From: Oscillospiraceae bacterium
Lineage (GTDB): Bacteria > Bacillota > Clostridia > Oscillospirales > Acutalibacteraceae
Reading direction: 5' to 3'
NCBI GenBank assembly: GCA_015065965.1
Contig: SVPH01000009.1
Location: 1-64,000, forward strand
DNA length: 64,000 nt
Shown: positions 1 through 7,139 of the stretch, one piece after another
How the letters are laid out: each line of letters begins with the position of its first letter
How positions within the stretch are numbered: position 1 is the stretch's first letter
Notes under the pieces: model-generated
The model's database searches: none
Seen by the model: the letters and a program-made list of their open reading frames with translations, nothing else
Told to the model about the DNA's origin: nothing
Position numbers and translations under genes: made by a program

Positions 1-183
1 CTCATTATGTGCATTTACATATTTCAGAAACAAGTCTTTTTCTTCGCCTTTTAACGTTGAATCAAGAACTTTTTCATTTTCAACAAGTACATTCAGCTTC
101 GATTTTAATTTTGCAGCAAGTTCGGGACTGAATTCCTGCGGTTCAATGTTACCGTAATAGAATTCTTTGATGAATCCTGACAT
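1..183 (-). CDS. Partial small mobile-element protein (DUF6809-like)
   Basis: A minus-strand reading frame begins at the ATG complementary to 181-183 and runs off the left edge, so only the first 61 codons are visible. A GGAGG ribosome binding site lies at about 190-194. The product starts MSGFIKEFYYGNIEP and continues as an acidic, helical sequence. This N-terminus resembles small proteins (DUF6809 type) that I know from clostridial mobile elements; the family assignment is from memory. No function is known. It sits directly downstream of tnpV on the same strand, which fits an accessory gene of the same element. Confidence 0.55.
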   Translation of the reverse strand, partial: MSGFIKEFYYGNIEPQEFSPELAAKLKSKLNVLVENEKVLDSTLKGEEKDLFLKYVNAHNE

Positions 184-221
184 TTTGAAAACCTCCGTAA
201 AGATTATTTCTGCAGTATGTT

Positions 222-599
222 TTAATCGTAAATCAGCTCAACGTGGACGATCTCTTCGGCACGGTTGCGAATGTTATTCATTCGGGCAACCCATAACATC
301 TGGTCTTTGATTTTCAGCCTTTCGTTTACACCTTCGGCTTTTGCCATCTGCTCAATGAGTCGGTCAAGCCTTTTGTTTGCCTGCTCATTCACATCGGCAA
401 GGTGACTGTTCAGTTTGCAACGGAGAACGAGTCTGTTGTAAAGTGCCGGGCGATGCTCTTTGAGGTAGGCGAGACGTTTTCTGCCCCACATTCCGATAGG
501 ACGTTTATCGGGTTCGGGAAGAGTTATGTTCGGGATATAATAATCACCGACGAGTGTGTATGCGAGACCTGTTTTTTCATCAATAATAAATTTTTTCAT
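222..599 (-). CDS. tnpV: TnpV-like transposon-encoded protein
   Basis: The 125-residue protein has the layout of TnpV, a small protein of unknown biochemical role carried by Tn4451-type and other clostridial mobilizable elements. It begins with a short beta segment (KTGLAYTLVGDYYIPN), followed by a conserved PIGMWGRKRLAYLKEH stretch and a basic helical C-terminal half. There are no membrane segments. A good ribosome binding site (AGGAGG-like, about 606-611) precedes the ATG. It follows the gene at 606-893 with a 6-bp gap, so the two are likely cotranscribed. Identification is by sequence pattern; the role in transposition is not established. Confidence 0.7.
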   Translation of the reverse strand: MKKFIIDEKTGLAYTLVGDYYIPNITLPEPDKRPIGMWGRKRLAYLKEHRPALYNRLVLRCKLNSHLADVNEQANKRLDRLIEQMAKAEGVNERLKIKDQMLWVARMNNIRNRAEEIVHVELIYD

Positions 600-605
600 T
601 ATAAA

Positions 606-893
606 TTACCTCCTGTGTATTCCATTCTGTTTTGCGTTTTCGCTTGATTTTGCTCTCCGTTCATCGGAGTAGGGAGCAGTCAGTCGGAAACCAAATCTGC
701 CTTTTTCAATTTCAAATCTTAATCCGCCTTGTTCATCGTCGTCGAACTGTCGGCAATAGTCGGGATATTTCTCCGCATATTCCGTAAGACGGTTTTTAAG
801 GTTGGTGTTGTGAGTGTAAATTTCTACGAGCGGACTTTCTTCATTGAAGTAGATTTCCGTGTGTTTCTGACGTTTCTTCAAACCTGTTTTCAT
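606..893 (-). CDS. Hypothetical mobile-element protein
   Basis: This 95-residue soluble protein starts with a basic segment (MKTGLKKRQKHTEIYF), and the rest reads as a small mixed alpha/beta domain containing TNLKNRLTEYAEKYPDYCRQ. I do not recognise a named domain. Similar short proteins sit beside tnpV in clostridial elements, and here it lies 6 bp upstream of tnpV on the same strand. The annotation as a real gene rests on that pairing, its reading frame and its composition. No function is proposed. Confidence 0.5.
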   Translation of the reverse strand: MKTGLKKRQKHTEIYFNEESPLVEIYTHNTNLKNRLTEYAEKYPDYCRQFDDDEQGGLRFEIEKGRFGFRLTAPYSDERRAKSSENAKQNGIHRR

Positions 894-1090
894 AAATGCC
901 TTCTTTCTGTGAAAATAGTATGGTTTTTGTAATTTTTCTTCGGCTCTACAGCCGTAAAAGTGAGGTCGTTATCCGATAGAAACAGTCCAAATGATGCAGA
1001 GTTCATTTGAACTGCTGCTATTCGGATTTTTGCATTTTTTACAGCTCTTGCAAATTCTTCAAAATTATGTAACCTTTATCTGTTCTGAAT

Positions 1091-1116
1091 TGTTATAATA
1101 GTGAAAGGACCTTTCA
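1091..1116 (+). promoter_or_regulatory. Extended -10 promoter overlapping a 15-bp palindrome
   Basis: TGTTATAAT at 1091-1099 is an extended -10 element without a clear -35. Immediately downstream, 1102-1116 reads TGAAAGG-A-CCTTTCA, a perfect 7-bp inverted repeat around one base, placed where transcription should begin. This is the layout of a repressor operator. It drives the short reading frame at 1132 or whatever gene once stood there. Regulator unknown. Confidence 0.45.
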
Positions 1117-1131
1117 AGCGGTGGTGATTTA

Positions 1132-1206
1132 ATGGATGGTAACGATTTTGAGCGAGTATTCAAAAGAAATAACAAACGGTTGCTATTTTTGTGTCAGCAA
1201 GATTAA
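1132..1206 (+). pseudogene. Truncated N-terminal gene fragment, 24 codons
   Basis: An ATG at 1132, behind GGTGGTGA (1120-1127) and the promoter at 1091-1099, opens a 24-codon frame starting MDGNDFERVFKRNNKRLLFL. This looks like the beginning of a longer gene and faintly resembles the first helix of sigma-70-like proteins of mobile elements, but it is too short to assign. Its 3' half overlaps the oppositely oriented relaxase fragment at 1160-1249. I read it as the left side of a recombination junction near 1187. It could also be a genuine micropeptide. Confidence 0.35.
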
Positions 1207-1249
1207 CATTTCGGGCGGTGACTCGGTCAACGCCGTCATTTCTTGCCAT
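1160..1249 (-). pseudogene. Relaxase (MobV/Pre-like) N-terminal remnant
   Basis: On the minus strand, GAAAGGAG (1261-1268) is followed by ATG at 1249 and codons for MARNDGVDRVTARNV. This start resembles Mob/Pre-type plasmid recombination proteins (relaxases) of clostridial mobilizable elements. The frame diverges and stops after 29 codons at 1160, so the catalytic His/Tyr residues are gone. It lies in the expected place: downstream of an oriT-like hairpin and after repA, mobC-like and int genes on the same strand. The family call comes from pattern recall and from the adjacent nick-like sequence. The element is therefore probably no longer self-mobilizable from this oriT. Confidence 0.5.
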
Positions 1250-1304
1250 ATATAATTTTTCTCCTTTCTGCGATTTGTGTATACAATGCAAGCCACAGGG
1301 GTTT

Positions 1305-1341
1305 CACTTCTGCGGAAGTGTAATAACCCACTATAACACTT
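1305..1341 (-). other. Putative MobV-type oriT
   Basis: Two hairpins lie just upstream of the relaxase remnant. The first is CACTTC-TGCG-GAAGTG at 1305-1320. The second, read on the minus strand, is AAGTGT (1341-1336), a 14-nt loop containing TATAGTGGGTTATT, and ACACTT (1321-1316). The loop differs by one base from the pMV158-family nick sequence TAGTGTG/TTA as I recall it. Position, structure and nick-like core together support an origin of transfer. Confidence 0.5.
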
Positions 1342-1494
1342 TCATCCGTACCGTCTGCAAAGTGCCGTGGGCTGTCTGCGGACAGAGGGCAGGTTTGCGG
1401 CTCTTGCGAGAGCCTTGACGAATTTGAACCCTGAAAATAATTGTTGCAAATTCGTGAACCGCTCAAAATTTCTGCTGCAATTTTTTACGGTTCC

Positions 1495-1567
1495 GTGACG
1501 GTTGTGACAGTTGTGACGGTTGTTTTACTACCGCCAATTTAACCGTCACAACCGTCACAACTGTCAC
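1495..1567. repeat. Iteron-like 9-mers: three direct, three inverted
   Basis: Three contiguous 9-mers at 1495-1521 read GTGACGGTT, GTGACAGTT, GTGACGGTT. After a 19-nt spacer, three contiguous 9-mers at 1541-1567 read AACCGTCAC, AACCGTCAC, AACTGTCAC, the reverse complements of the same unit. The last overlaps the stop codon of the RepA-like gene. The array could be an iteron-type replication origin for that protein, or a very large hairpin acting as its terminator; sequence alone does not decide. Confidence 0.7.
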
Positions 1568-2721
1568 GCTTCAGAAGAAATCAATTCAAAATTGATTCTT
1601 CTTCCGTCGTGAATACGGTTGCTTTCATATCGTATTCCGAAATCATTTTCAAGATTTGTTGCTACGATATTCAATTTTTTTGTCACGATATTTGGGGGAA
1701 TATCGAGTTTTAAAATTTCAACAAGCTCTGATGCCGTTCCGCTCCATTTCGGATTTTCGTTTGTGATGAAATCTGCAATTTTCAGAACGATTGGGTCGGG
1801 TGGAGATTTCCATAATTCTGTTTCGGCATGGTCCAGATCCCAGAAAAGTTTTTCCTGATTTCTGACAAGATAAAGTTTCTGATCGCATTGGTCTCTGCCA
1901 ACAATATCGAGGGTTGCAGTGCTGTCCGTTCGCTTTTCTTTTTGAAGAATAAAAGCTCCGTCAGCGCAACCGAGAATGCCTGTTGTTCCCGATATCATAT
2001 CGAATTTATCCGATGCTTGTTGCTTTCTTGTGTGATGCACAATCAGCAAACAAATCTCTTTTTGGTCAGCGAATTTTTTAAGATTTCCTACACATTCATA
2101 ATCGTTGGCGTAACTGTAAGTATCGTTTCCGCCTTGCCTTATTTTTTGCAAAGTATCGATTATAATTATCCGAGTGTTCGGATGCTTATCAATAAATTCT
2201 TCGAGCTGATCTTCAAGACCTTCACCAAGTTTTTTTGAGGTGATAGCAAAGTGTAAATTTGCAGTTCCGTCAACGCCGAACATTCTGCACATTCGTTTTT
2301 GCAAACGTCTGTGGTCATCTTCGAGAGCGAGATAAAGAACGGTGCTTTGCTTCACTTCGTAATCCCAGAGCTTCTGTCCCGTTGCAATATGATATGCAAG
2401 CTGTGCAACGAAAAAGGATTTACCGACTTTCGGTGCACCTGCGAGGATATAGGTTCCGGGATAAATAAGATTCTCAACGATAGCGGGTTTATCACGGTAA
2501 ACCTCGTCGAAAAGTTCTTCGAGATTTACCGTGGGCAGAAAATTTTTGCTCGATTGCTGCGTGAGCTGACTGCCTAACAACCGCAAGCGTTCTTTTTTGG
2601 CTTGGGTCTTGATTTCAGTGTTATCAAATGTTATACTGTTAATACATATTTGTGGTGACTGTTCACCGTCTGCGTCAACGGACGGATTCTGAACAGTCAT
2701 TTTTTCATTTGCGGAGAACAT
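1564..2721 (-). CDS. RepA-like AAA ATPase (replicative helicase family)
   Basis: The 385-residue protein contains a RecA-fold ATPase. Walker A is GAPKVGKSFFVAQLAYHI (about residues 95-112) and Walker B is RIIIIDTLQKI (about 185-195). These are typical of RepA/DnaB-like hexameric helicases on plasmids and integrative elements (AAA_25 class). The C-terminal 80 residues look like a winged-helix region. The ATG at 2721 has an AAAGGAGG site 5-6 bases upstream. It follows the ribbon-helix-helix gene with a 1-bp gap, and its stop lies inside an iteron-like array, so it probably supports autonomous replication of the excised element. Role inferred from family and context. Confidence 0.8.
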   Translation of the reverse strand: MFSANEKMTVQNPSVDADGEQSPQICINSITFDNTEIKTQAKKERLRLLGSQLTQQSSKNFLPTVNLEELFDEVYRDKPAIVENLIYPGTYILAGAPKVGKSFFVAQLAYHIATGQKLWDYEVKQSTVLYLALEDDHRRLQKRMCRMFGVDGTANLHFAITSKKLGEGLEDQLEEFIDKHPNTRIIIIDTLQKIRQGGNDTYSYANDYECVGNLKKFADQKEICLLIVHHTRKQQASDKFDMISGTTGILGCADGAFILQKEKRTDSTATLDIVGRDQCDQKLYLVRNQEKLFWDLDHAETELWKSPPDPIVLKIADFITNENPKWSGTASELVEILKLDIPPNIVTKKLNIVATNLENDFGIRYESNRIHDGRRINFELISSEA

Positions 2722-2722
2722 A

Positions 2723-3043
2723 TTATGCCTCCTTTAGTGAGTCAATTGCTGATGTAATTCTTGATAATAAATCAAGCAAATCGACATCAACATTCCGACC
2801 CGCCTCGATGCGTTTCAGCTCAGAAATCACAGCTGAAAGTTCGTCTTTGATAGCTTTGTATGTTCTCGAGGTCGGTTGGATTATAATCTGATTGCTCAGC
2901 AGAGCCTCGGTAATATAATCCTGTTTCGTCATACCCGAAATCTTTACAAGTGAGTTTAACAGCTTGCCTTCTTCGGGAGAAACTCGGAATGAAACGTTGA
3001 CACTTCGGAATCTTCCGTAGTAGTCTAAATTCTTTTCTGACAT
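2723..3043 (-). CDS. Ribbon-helix-helix mobilization protein (MobC-like)
   Basis: The product of about 106 residues has an N-terminal segment, VNVSFRVSPEEGKLLNSLV, followed by an ISGMTKQDYITEALL helix. This is the pattern of ribbon-helix-helix/MobC-like accessory proteins that bind oriT or element promoters. A predicted helical C-terminus (about 70-105) could oligomerise. I chose ATG 3043 because AAAGGA lies 10 bases upstream; a GTG at 3052 overlaps the integrase stop but is too close to the site. Translational coupling to int is likely. It may assist the relaxase that is now truncated. Confidence 0.65.
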   Translation of the reverse strand: MSEKNLDYYGRFRSVNVSFRVSPEEGKLLNSLVKISGMTKQDYITEALLSNQIIIQPTSRTYKAIKDELSAVISELKRIEAGRNVDVDLLDLLSRITSAIDSLKEA

Positions 3044-3048
3044 TGTTT

Positions 3049-4119
3049 TCACATCCTTTCTAAATCTAATTTTTCGGCAATCTCTTTTTGTTTTGTCGGG
3101 AACAGGTGAGCATATCGGTATGTGATATCGATACTCTCATGACCGACTCGGTCGGCGATTGCCAATGCCGTGAATCCCATATCAATGAGAAGAGAAACAT
3201 GACTGTGTCTTAAATCATGAATACGGATTCTTTTAACGCCAGCAAGTTGTGAGCCTCTGTCCATTTCATGGTGCATATAGCCTTTGCTGACATCAAAGAG
3301 TCTGTCTTGTGGAGTGATTCCATATAGACTGTTTGCAAATTCCTTGATTTCTTCACAGAGAAAATCGGGCATCTGAATTGTACGGATGCTCTTTGGTGTT
3401 TTGGGGTCGGTCAGAACATCTTTCCCTTCAATTTTTTGATATGACTTGTTGATGCGTATTGTTTTCTTTTCGAAATCAACATCATCGAGAGTCAGGGCAA
3501 GCAGTTCTCCGATTCTCAGACCGCACCAATATAAAACTTCGAAAGCATAAAATGATGCAGGCTTGTCCATTATCGCTTCTGAAAATTTCAGATACTCTTC
3601 TTTTGTCCAGAAGAGCATTTCTTTAGATTTTTCTTTCCCCATATTGCCTGCTTTTGCAGCAGGGTTGCTGGGTAATTCATAAAATCTGACAGCGTGATTG
3701 AAGATGGCGCTGAGCTGATTATGAATTGTTTTCAGATAAGTGGGGGAATAGGGTTTACCTTTTTCATCACGGTATGCAATCATTTCATTCTGCCACGCAA
3801 TGATATCGGAAACTTTGATTGCGCTCATTTTCTTGTTCTTGAAATACGGTGTTATTTTATTATCAATAACATTGTTTTTCATAAGCCAGGTGTTGAGCTT
3901 TAATCTGTCCTTCAAATCATCTTTGTAGATTTCCACAAAAGACTTAAAGGTTATGTTCATATCTCCCTTTTTCTGGCTGAGAAATTTTATTTCCCATTCC
4001 TGAGACTCTTTCTTTGTTTTGAAACCTCTTTTGACTTTTCGGTTTCTTTCGCCGGTCCATGATGTGTAATAAAACGAACAAAACCATGTGCCGTTCTTTT
4101 TGTCTTTGTACGATGGCAT
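3049..4119 (-). CDS. int: Tyrosine recombinase, integrase of the element
   Basis: The 356-residue protein has an N-terminal AP2-like arm-binding region (YKDKKNGTWFCSFYYTSWTG), a SAM-like core-binding domain (about 60-155), and a catalytic domain with Arg in WCGLRIGELLAL (about 198), the box HDLRHSHVSLL (about 298-308), a His in VGHESIDITYRYAHLFP and the nucleophilic Tyr in the same segment. It joins element ends to an attB site. It lies 3 bp downstream of the excisionase-like gene and just upstream of the MobC-like gene, as in Tn916-type and IME modules. All catalytic residues appear present, so the protein is probably functional. Confidence 0.92.
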   Translation of the reverse strand: MPSYKDKKNGTWFCSFYYTSWTGERNRKVKRGFKTKKESQEWEIKFLSQKKGDMNITFKSFVEIYKDDLKDRLKLNTWLMKNNVIDNKITPYFKNKKMSAIKVSDIIAWQNEMIAYRDEKGKPYSPTYLKTIHNQLSAIFNHAVRFYELPSNPAAKAGNMGKEKSKEMLFWTKEEYLKFSEAIMDKPASFYAFEVLYWCGLRIGELLALTLDDVDFEKKTIRINKSYQKIEGKDVLTDPKTPKSIRTIQMPDFLCEEIKEFANSLYGITPQDRLFDVSKGYMHHEMDRGSQLAGVKRIRIHDLRHSHVSLLIDMGFTALAIADRVGHESIDITYRYAHLFPTKQKEIAEKLDLERM

Positions 4120-4122
4120 TTT

Positions 4123-4323
4123 TTATTCTCCTTTCTGCTGTTCTGCGTTCATGCCGTAAAACTGTTCTTCAAAGTACTTTCGGCTTATTCTGCCTCGAAC
4201 AACTCTGTAGCCTTTTTCAGCGAGAGATTTGTTCATTTCTCTGATAAGCTTGTAGGCATATGACGATGATACACCGAGTTCTTCGATGATTTCTTCAACT
4301 GAAATCATATAACCTGTTGACAT
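4123..4323 (-). CDS. Small DNA-binding excisionase-like protein
   Basis: This is a 66-residue basic protein with a helix-turn-helix: ISVEEIIEELGVSSSYAYKLIREMN, then a wing-like RVVRGRISRKYFEEQFYG. The pattern fits small excisionase/MerR-like proteins encoded next to tyrosine integrases. ATG 4323 is preferred over the GTG at 4332 because AGGAGG at 4334-4339 is 8-10 bases upstream. It is the first gene of the int operon, behind a large palindrome at 4352-4373 that it or another regulator may bind. Excision role inferred. Confidence 0.7.
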   Translation of the reverse strand: MSTGYMISVEEIIEELGVSSSYAYKLIREMNKSLAEKGYRVVRGRISRKYFEEQFYGMNAEQQKGE

Positions 4324-4351
4324 TTGGTTCACCTCCTATTATAATAACCTC

Positions 4352-4373
4352 AAAGCGAACATATGTTTGCTTT
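4352..4373. promoter_or_regulatory. 22-bp palindromic operator candidate
   Basis: The segment has half-sites AAAGC(G/A)AACAT, perfectly symmetric except for one pair, centred at ACATATGT. A further AAAGCG-type half-site follows at 4374-4380. It lies in the divergent region between the excisionase-like gene and the DUF6076 gene, where a repressor could control both. On the minus strand, TATAAT occurs at 4340-4345 between palindrome and RBS. Regulator unknown. Confidence 0.5.
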
Positions 4374-4489
4374 ACGCTTTGATTATAGCATCCGTTGTCA
4401 AAAATGCAACGGTTTTGCACGATATATTTTGGAGCGATTTAGATTTTCAAAAAGACCACAAAGAGGCATTTTCTAAAAGGGGGACGTAA

Positions 4490-5956
4490 ATGGGAAAAAT
4501 TTATACAGAATACAAATCATCAAAATATGATGAATATTTAAAAGCAAGAACACCTCAAAATGGGTTAGCACTTAATGTGTATAGTAATCGAGTAGATATA
4601 AACTGTGAAAGTCAATCTGTATCGATAAATACAGATTCTTATAATGATTATGTTGACAAAGATTATCAGACTTATGATTCAGATTCTGGTTTTGATTTTT
4701 TTCTAAATTTAAATGATTTAATGGTTTATATATTTAAAGATGTTGTTTCGGATAAAAATGATTATGCAAAAATTTATGTTGACAGGCAAAAACATAAGGC
4801 TGATTATGATAAAATCAATTTTCGCTTTTTGGATGATGAACTCATTAAATTAATCTTTTATTCGGAAGAGCCTGACGTTGTTCCGGATTTAATAAACTTT
4901 TTGTTTGGGTCATCTATAAAGTTTGATTTAGGTGTTGGAATTTTCGATTTTATATACGCAGATTTTGACACACCGTTGAAATATCTGATAAATACTTTTG
5001 AGTCGTTTTTATGTGATGATATATTTATGCTTGAAAATCACTATGTTTTTAATGAAAAGCAAAAGAAATATGAGCTGTTGTTAGATTATGATAAAACTGT
5101 TGCGATGATTAGTCCGCTAATGTATGCATCTGTTTACTCGGGAATTTGTCCTCCAAGATTTGATTTCACCCAAGATGTTCTTGAGCAGATAAAATGGTAT
5201 GGTAATTACCTGATAACCTTGCAAAATGAATATCGTGAGATGATAAAATTTTGTTATGATGAAGATTATTACCCTGAATTCTTTTTAGGTGCATCACCTA
5301 AAGCCAGATATTATCTGTATAGAGCAATTAAAGGATTACCAAATAAAAGTTACAGAACGGTAGAAATGAGTTCAAATAGTTTTTGTGATGATTACATCAA
5401 ATTATTAGATGATACATATAGATATCAGGATTTTGATATGAACAAATACAGAATTGAAGATTTTGATTTTGCAAAAGATTCGGAAATTGATTTGGTTGGT
5501 ATGGTGTCAACGCTGTCATCATATCGCAACATTACAGAAAATTATGTTTTTTCTAAAGTTGATGAGATTCTTGAACTCGAATTCAGCAAAATGATAAATA
5601 GTAACATTAAAATCAAAAAATGTAAAAGATGCGGTAAATACTTCAGACTCAAAGGAAATTATAATACGGATTATTGTGGTTACATTGCTGAAGGTGAGAC
5701 GAGAAATTGCCGTGAGATTGCTGCGGCAGAAAAGTATAAAGAGAAAAATGCCGATAACAAGGCGTTACAGATTTATAACAAGTATTACAAGCGATATCAC
5801 GCTCGCCTCAAAGTCAAACAGATTAAAGAACCGGATTTTTATAGCTGGAAGTATAAAACTCTGATTATGCGTGTCGAGTGCGAAGACGGAAACATCACAC
5901 CGGAGGAATATGAAGCCTGGAATGAAGAATATTTCCCGAATCGAACTAAAAAGTGA
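4490..5956 (+). CDS. DUF6076-family protein, accessory gene of the element
   Basis: The 488-residue soluble protein is rich in Asp, Tyr, Phe and Lys. Its C-terminal third carries a zinc-ribbon-like motif: KCKRCGKYF (about 383-391), then YCGY and NCREIAAAEKY. After it comes a helical tail with KYYKRYHARLK. This arrangement matches DUF6076 proteins, which I know from clostridial genomes as uncharacterised. An AAAGGGGG site precedes the ATG. The gene is clearly more AT-rich than the guaA region beside it, consistent with acquisition. It lies between int and the guaA end, inside the presumed element. A defence or regulatory role is possible, but nothing in the sequence proves it. Confidence 0.7.
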   Translation: MGKIYTEYKSSKYDEYLKARTPQNGLALNVYSNRVDINCESQSVSINTDSYNDYVDKDYQTYDSDSGFDFFLNLNDLMVYIFKDVVSDKNDYAKIYVDRQKHKADYDKINFRFLDDELIKLIFYSEEPDVVPDLINFLFGSSIKFDLGVGIFDFIYADFDTPLKYLINTFESFLCDDIFMLENHYVFNEKQKKYELLLDYDKTVAMISPLMYASVYSGICPPRFDFTQDVLEQIKWYGNYLITLQNEYREMIKFCYDEDYYPEFFLGASPKARYYLYRAIKGLPNKSYRTVEMSSNSFCDDYIKLLDDTYRYQDFDMNKYRIEDFDFAKDSEIDLVGMVSTLSSYRNITENYVFSKVDEILELEFSKMINSNIKIKKCKRCGKYFRLKGNYNTDYCGYIAEGETRNCREIAAAEKYKEKNADNKALQIYNKYYKRYHARLKVKQIKEPDFYSWKYKTLIMRVECEDGNITPEEYEAWNEEYFPNRTKK

Positions 5957-5969
5957 AAAACAAAATTAA

Positions 5970-6011
5970 AAAACCTCTTGTATGAATTAAGCGTTCATAC
6001 AAGAGGTTTTT
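5970..6011. terminator. Bidirectional terminator
   Basis: A perfect 17-bp stem (5970-5986 with 5994-6010) around TTAAGCG is followed by T runs on both strands. It serves the DUF6076 gene and the convergent guaA operon. Confidence 0.9.
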
Positions 6012-6137
6012 CCTCGTTATTATGAATATTTTGGGGAATTTTCAGCCTTATTCTCGTGAATCGTATCAAATCAGTATCGGATTTGATTTTTAAGTCTCAA
6101 AAACGGCTATAAATAAGGGTTTCACGCCCTTACTGTA

Positions 6138-7118
6138 TTATTCCCACTCTATTGTTCCGATCGGCTTGGGAGTGAGATCGAGGAGAACGCGGTTGATGCC
6201 GTCTACCTCAGCGGTAATTCTGTCTGTGATCTTATGAAGAACTGAGTAGGGGATTTCTTCGATTGTTGCAGTCATAGCATCTTTTGTGTTTACTGCGCGG
6301 ATTATTGCGGGCCAACCTTCATAACGCTTGCTGTCTTTTACACCAACACTCTTCATGTCGGGAACAGCAATAAAATATTGCCATACTTTTTCTGCAAGAC
6401 CGCAGTTGTCAAATTCCTCACGGAGAATTGCATCGGCTTCGCGCAGTGCATGAAGTCTGTCACGAGTGATAGCACCGAGGCAGCGTACACCGAGTCCGGG
6501 ACCGGGGAACGGCTGACGGTAAACCATAGCGTGGGGAAGACCAAGTGCTTCGCCTACAACTCTTACTTCATCTTTATAAAGGAGTTTTACGGGTTCAACA
6601 AGTTCAAATTCCATGCCTTCGGGAAGACCGCCAACATTGTGGTGAGCCTTAACGCCGTCAGACTCAAGAATATCGGGATAAATTGTGCCCTGAGCAAGGA
6701 ATGAAATTCCTTCAAGTTTCTGTGCTTCTTCGTTGAAAACTTCAATGAATTCATTGCCGATGATTTTGCGCTTCTTTTCAGGTTCGCTTACGCCTGCAAG
6801 GAGGTTAAGGAATCTGTCTGTTGCATCAATATAAATAAGGTTTGCATCAAGTTCTTTGCCGAAAATATCAATAACCTGTTCGCTTTCGCCTTTGCGCATA
6901 AGTCCGTGGTTAACATGAACGCAAACAAGTTGTTTGCCGATTGCTTTTATAAGAAGAGCGGCAACAACGGATGAATCAACACCGCCTGAAAGGGCAAGAA
7001 GAACTTTTTTATCGCCAACTTGTGCTCTGACTTCGTTAACCTGTTCTTCAATGAATGCGTTTGCAAGTTCGGGTGTTGTTATGCGTGCCATTGATTCGGG
7101 TCTGACATTTGTGCTCAT
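6138..7118 (-). CDS. guaA: GMP synthase, ATP-pyrophosphatase subunit only
   Basis: The 326-residue protein contains the PP-loop LLALSGGVDSSVVAALL (about 40-56), the FLAQGTIYPDILES motif, RQPFPGPGLGVR and the C-terminal dimerisation segment ending KPIGTIEWE. It amidates XMP to GMP. The usual N-terminal class-I glutamine amidotransferase domain of about 190 residues is absent, as in the two-subunit enzymes of archaea. Its start (ATG with GGAGGATG upstream) is clean, so it is not a truncation artefact. It needs ammonia or a separate GuaA-type glutaminase, not seen in this window. It follows a CofE-like gene by 21 bp. Its 3' end faces the mobile element and is a likely attB. Confidence 0.93.
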   Translation of the reverse strand: MSTNVRPESMARITTPELANAFIEEQVNEVRAQVGDKKVLLALSGGVDSSVVAALLIKAIGKQLVCVHVNHGLMRKGESEQVIDIFGKELDANLIYIDATDRFLNLLAGVSEPEKKRKIIGNEFIEVFNEEAQKLEGISFLAQGTIYPDILESDGVKAHHNVGGLPEGMEFELVEPVKLLYKDEVRVVGEALGLPHAMVYRQPFPGPGLGVRCLGAITRDRLHALREADAILREEFDNCGLAEKVWQYFIAVPDMKSVGVKDSKRYEGWPAIIRAVNTKDAMTATIEEIPYSVLHKITDRITAEVDGINRVLLDLTPKPIGTIEWE

Positions 7119-7139
7119 TTTACATCCTCCGTTCTGTTA

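Noticed and set aside
1236-1466. 76-codon minus-strand frame between the oriT-like site and repA
   Set aside because: It overlaps the oriT-like hairpins and the relaxase ribosome site, has no ribosome site of its own and no recognisable domain; more likely noncoding.
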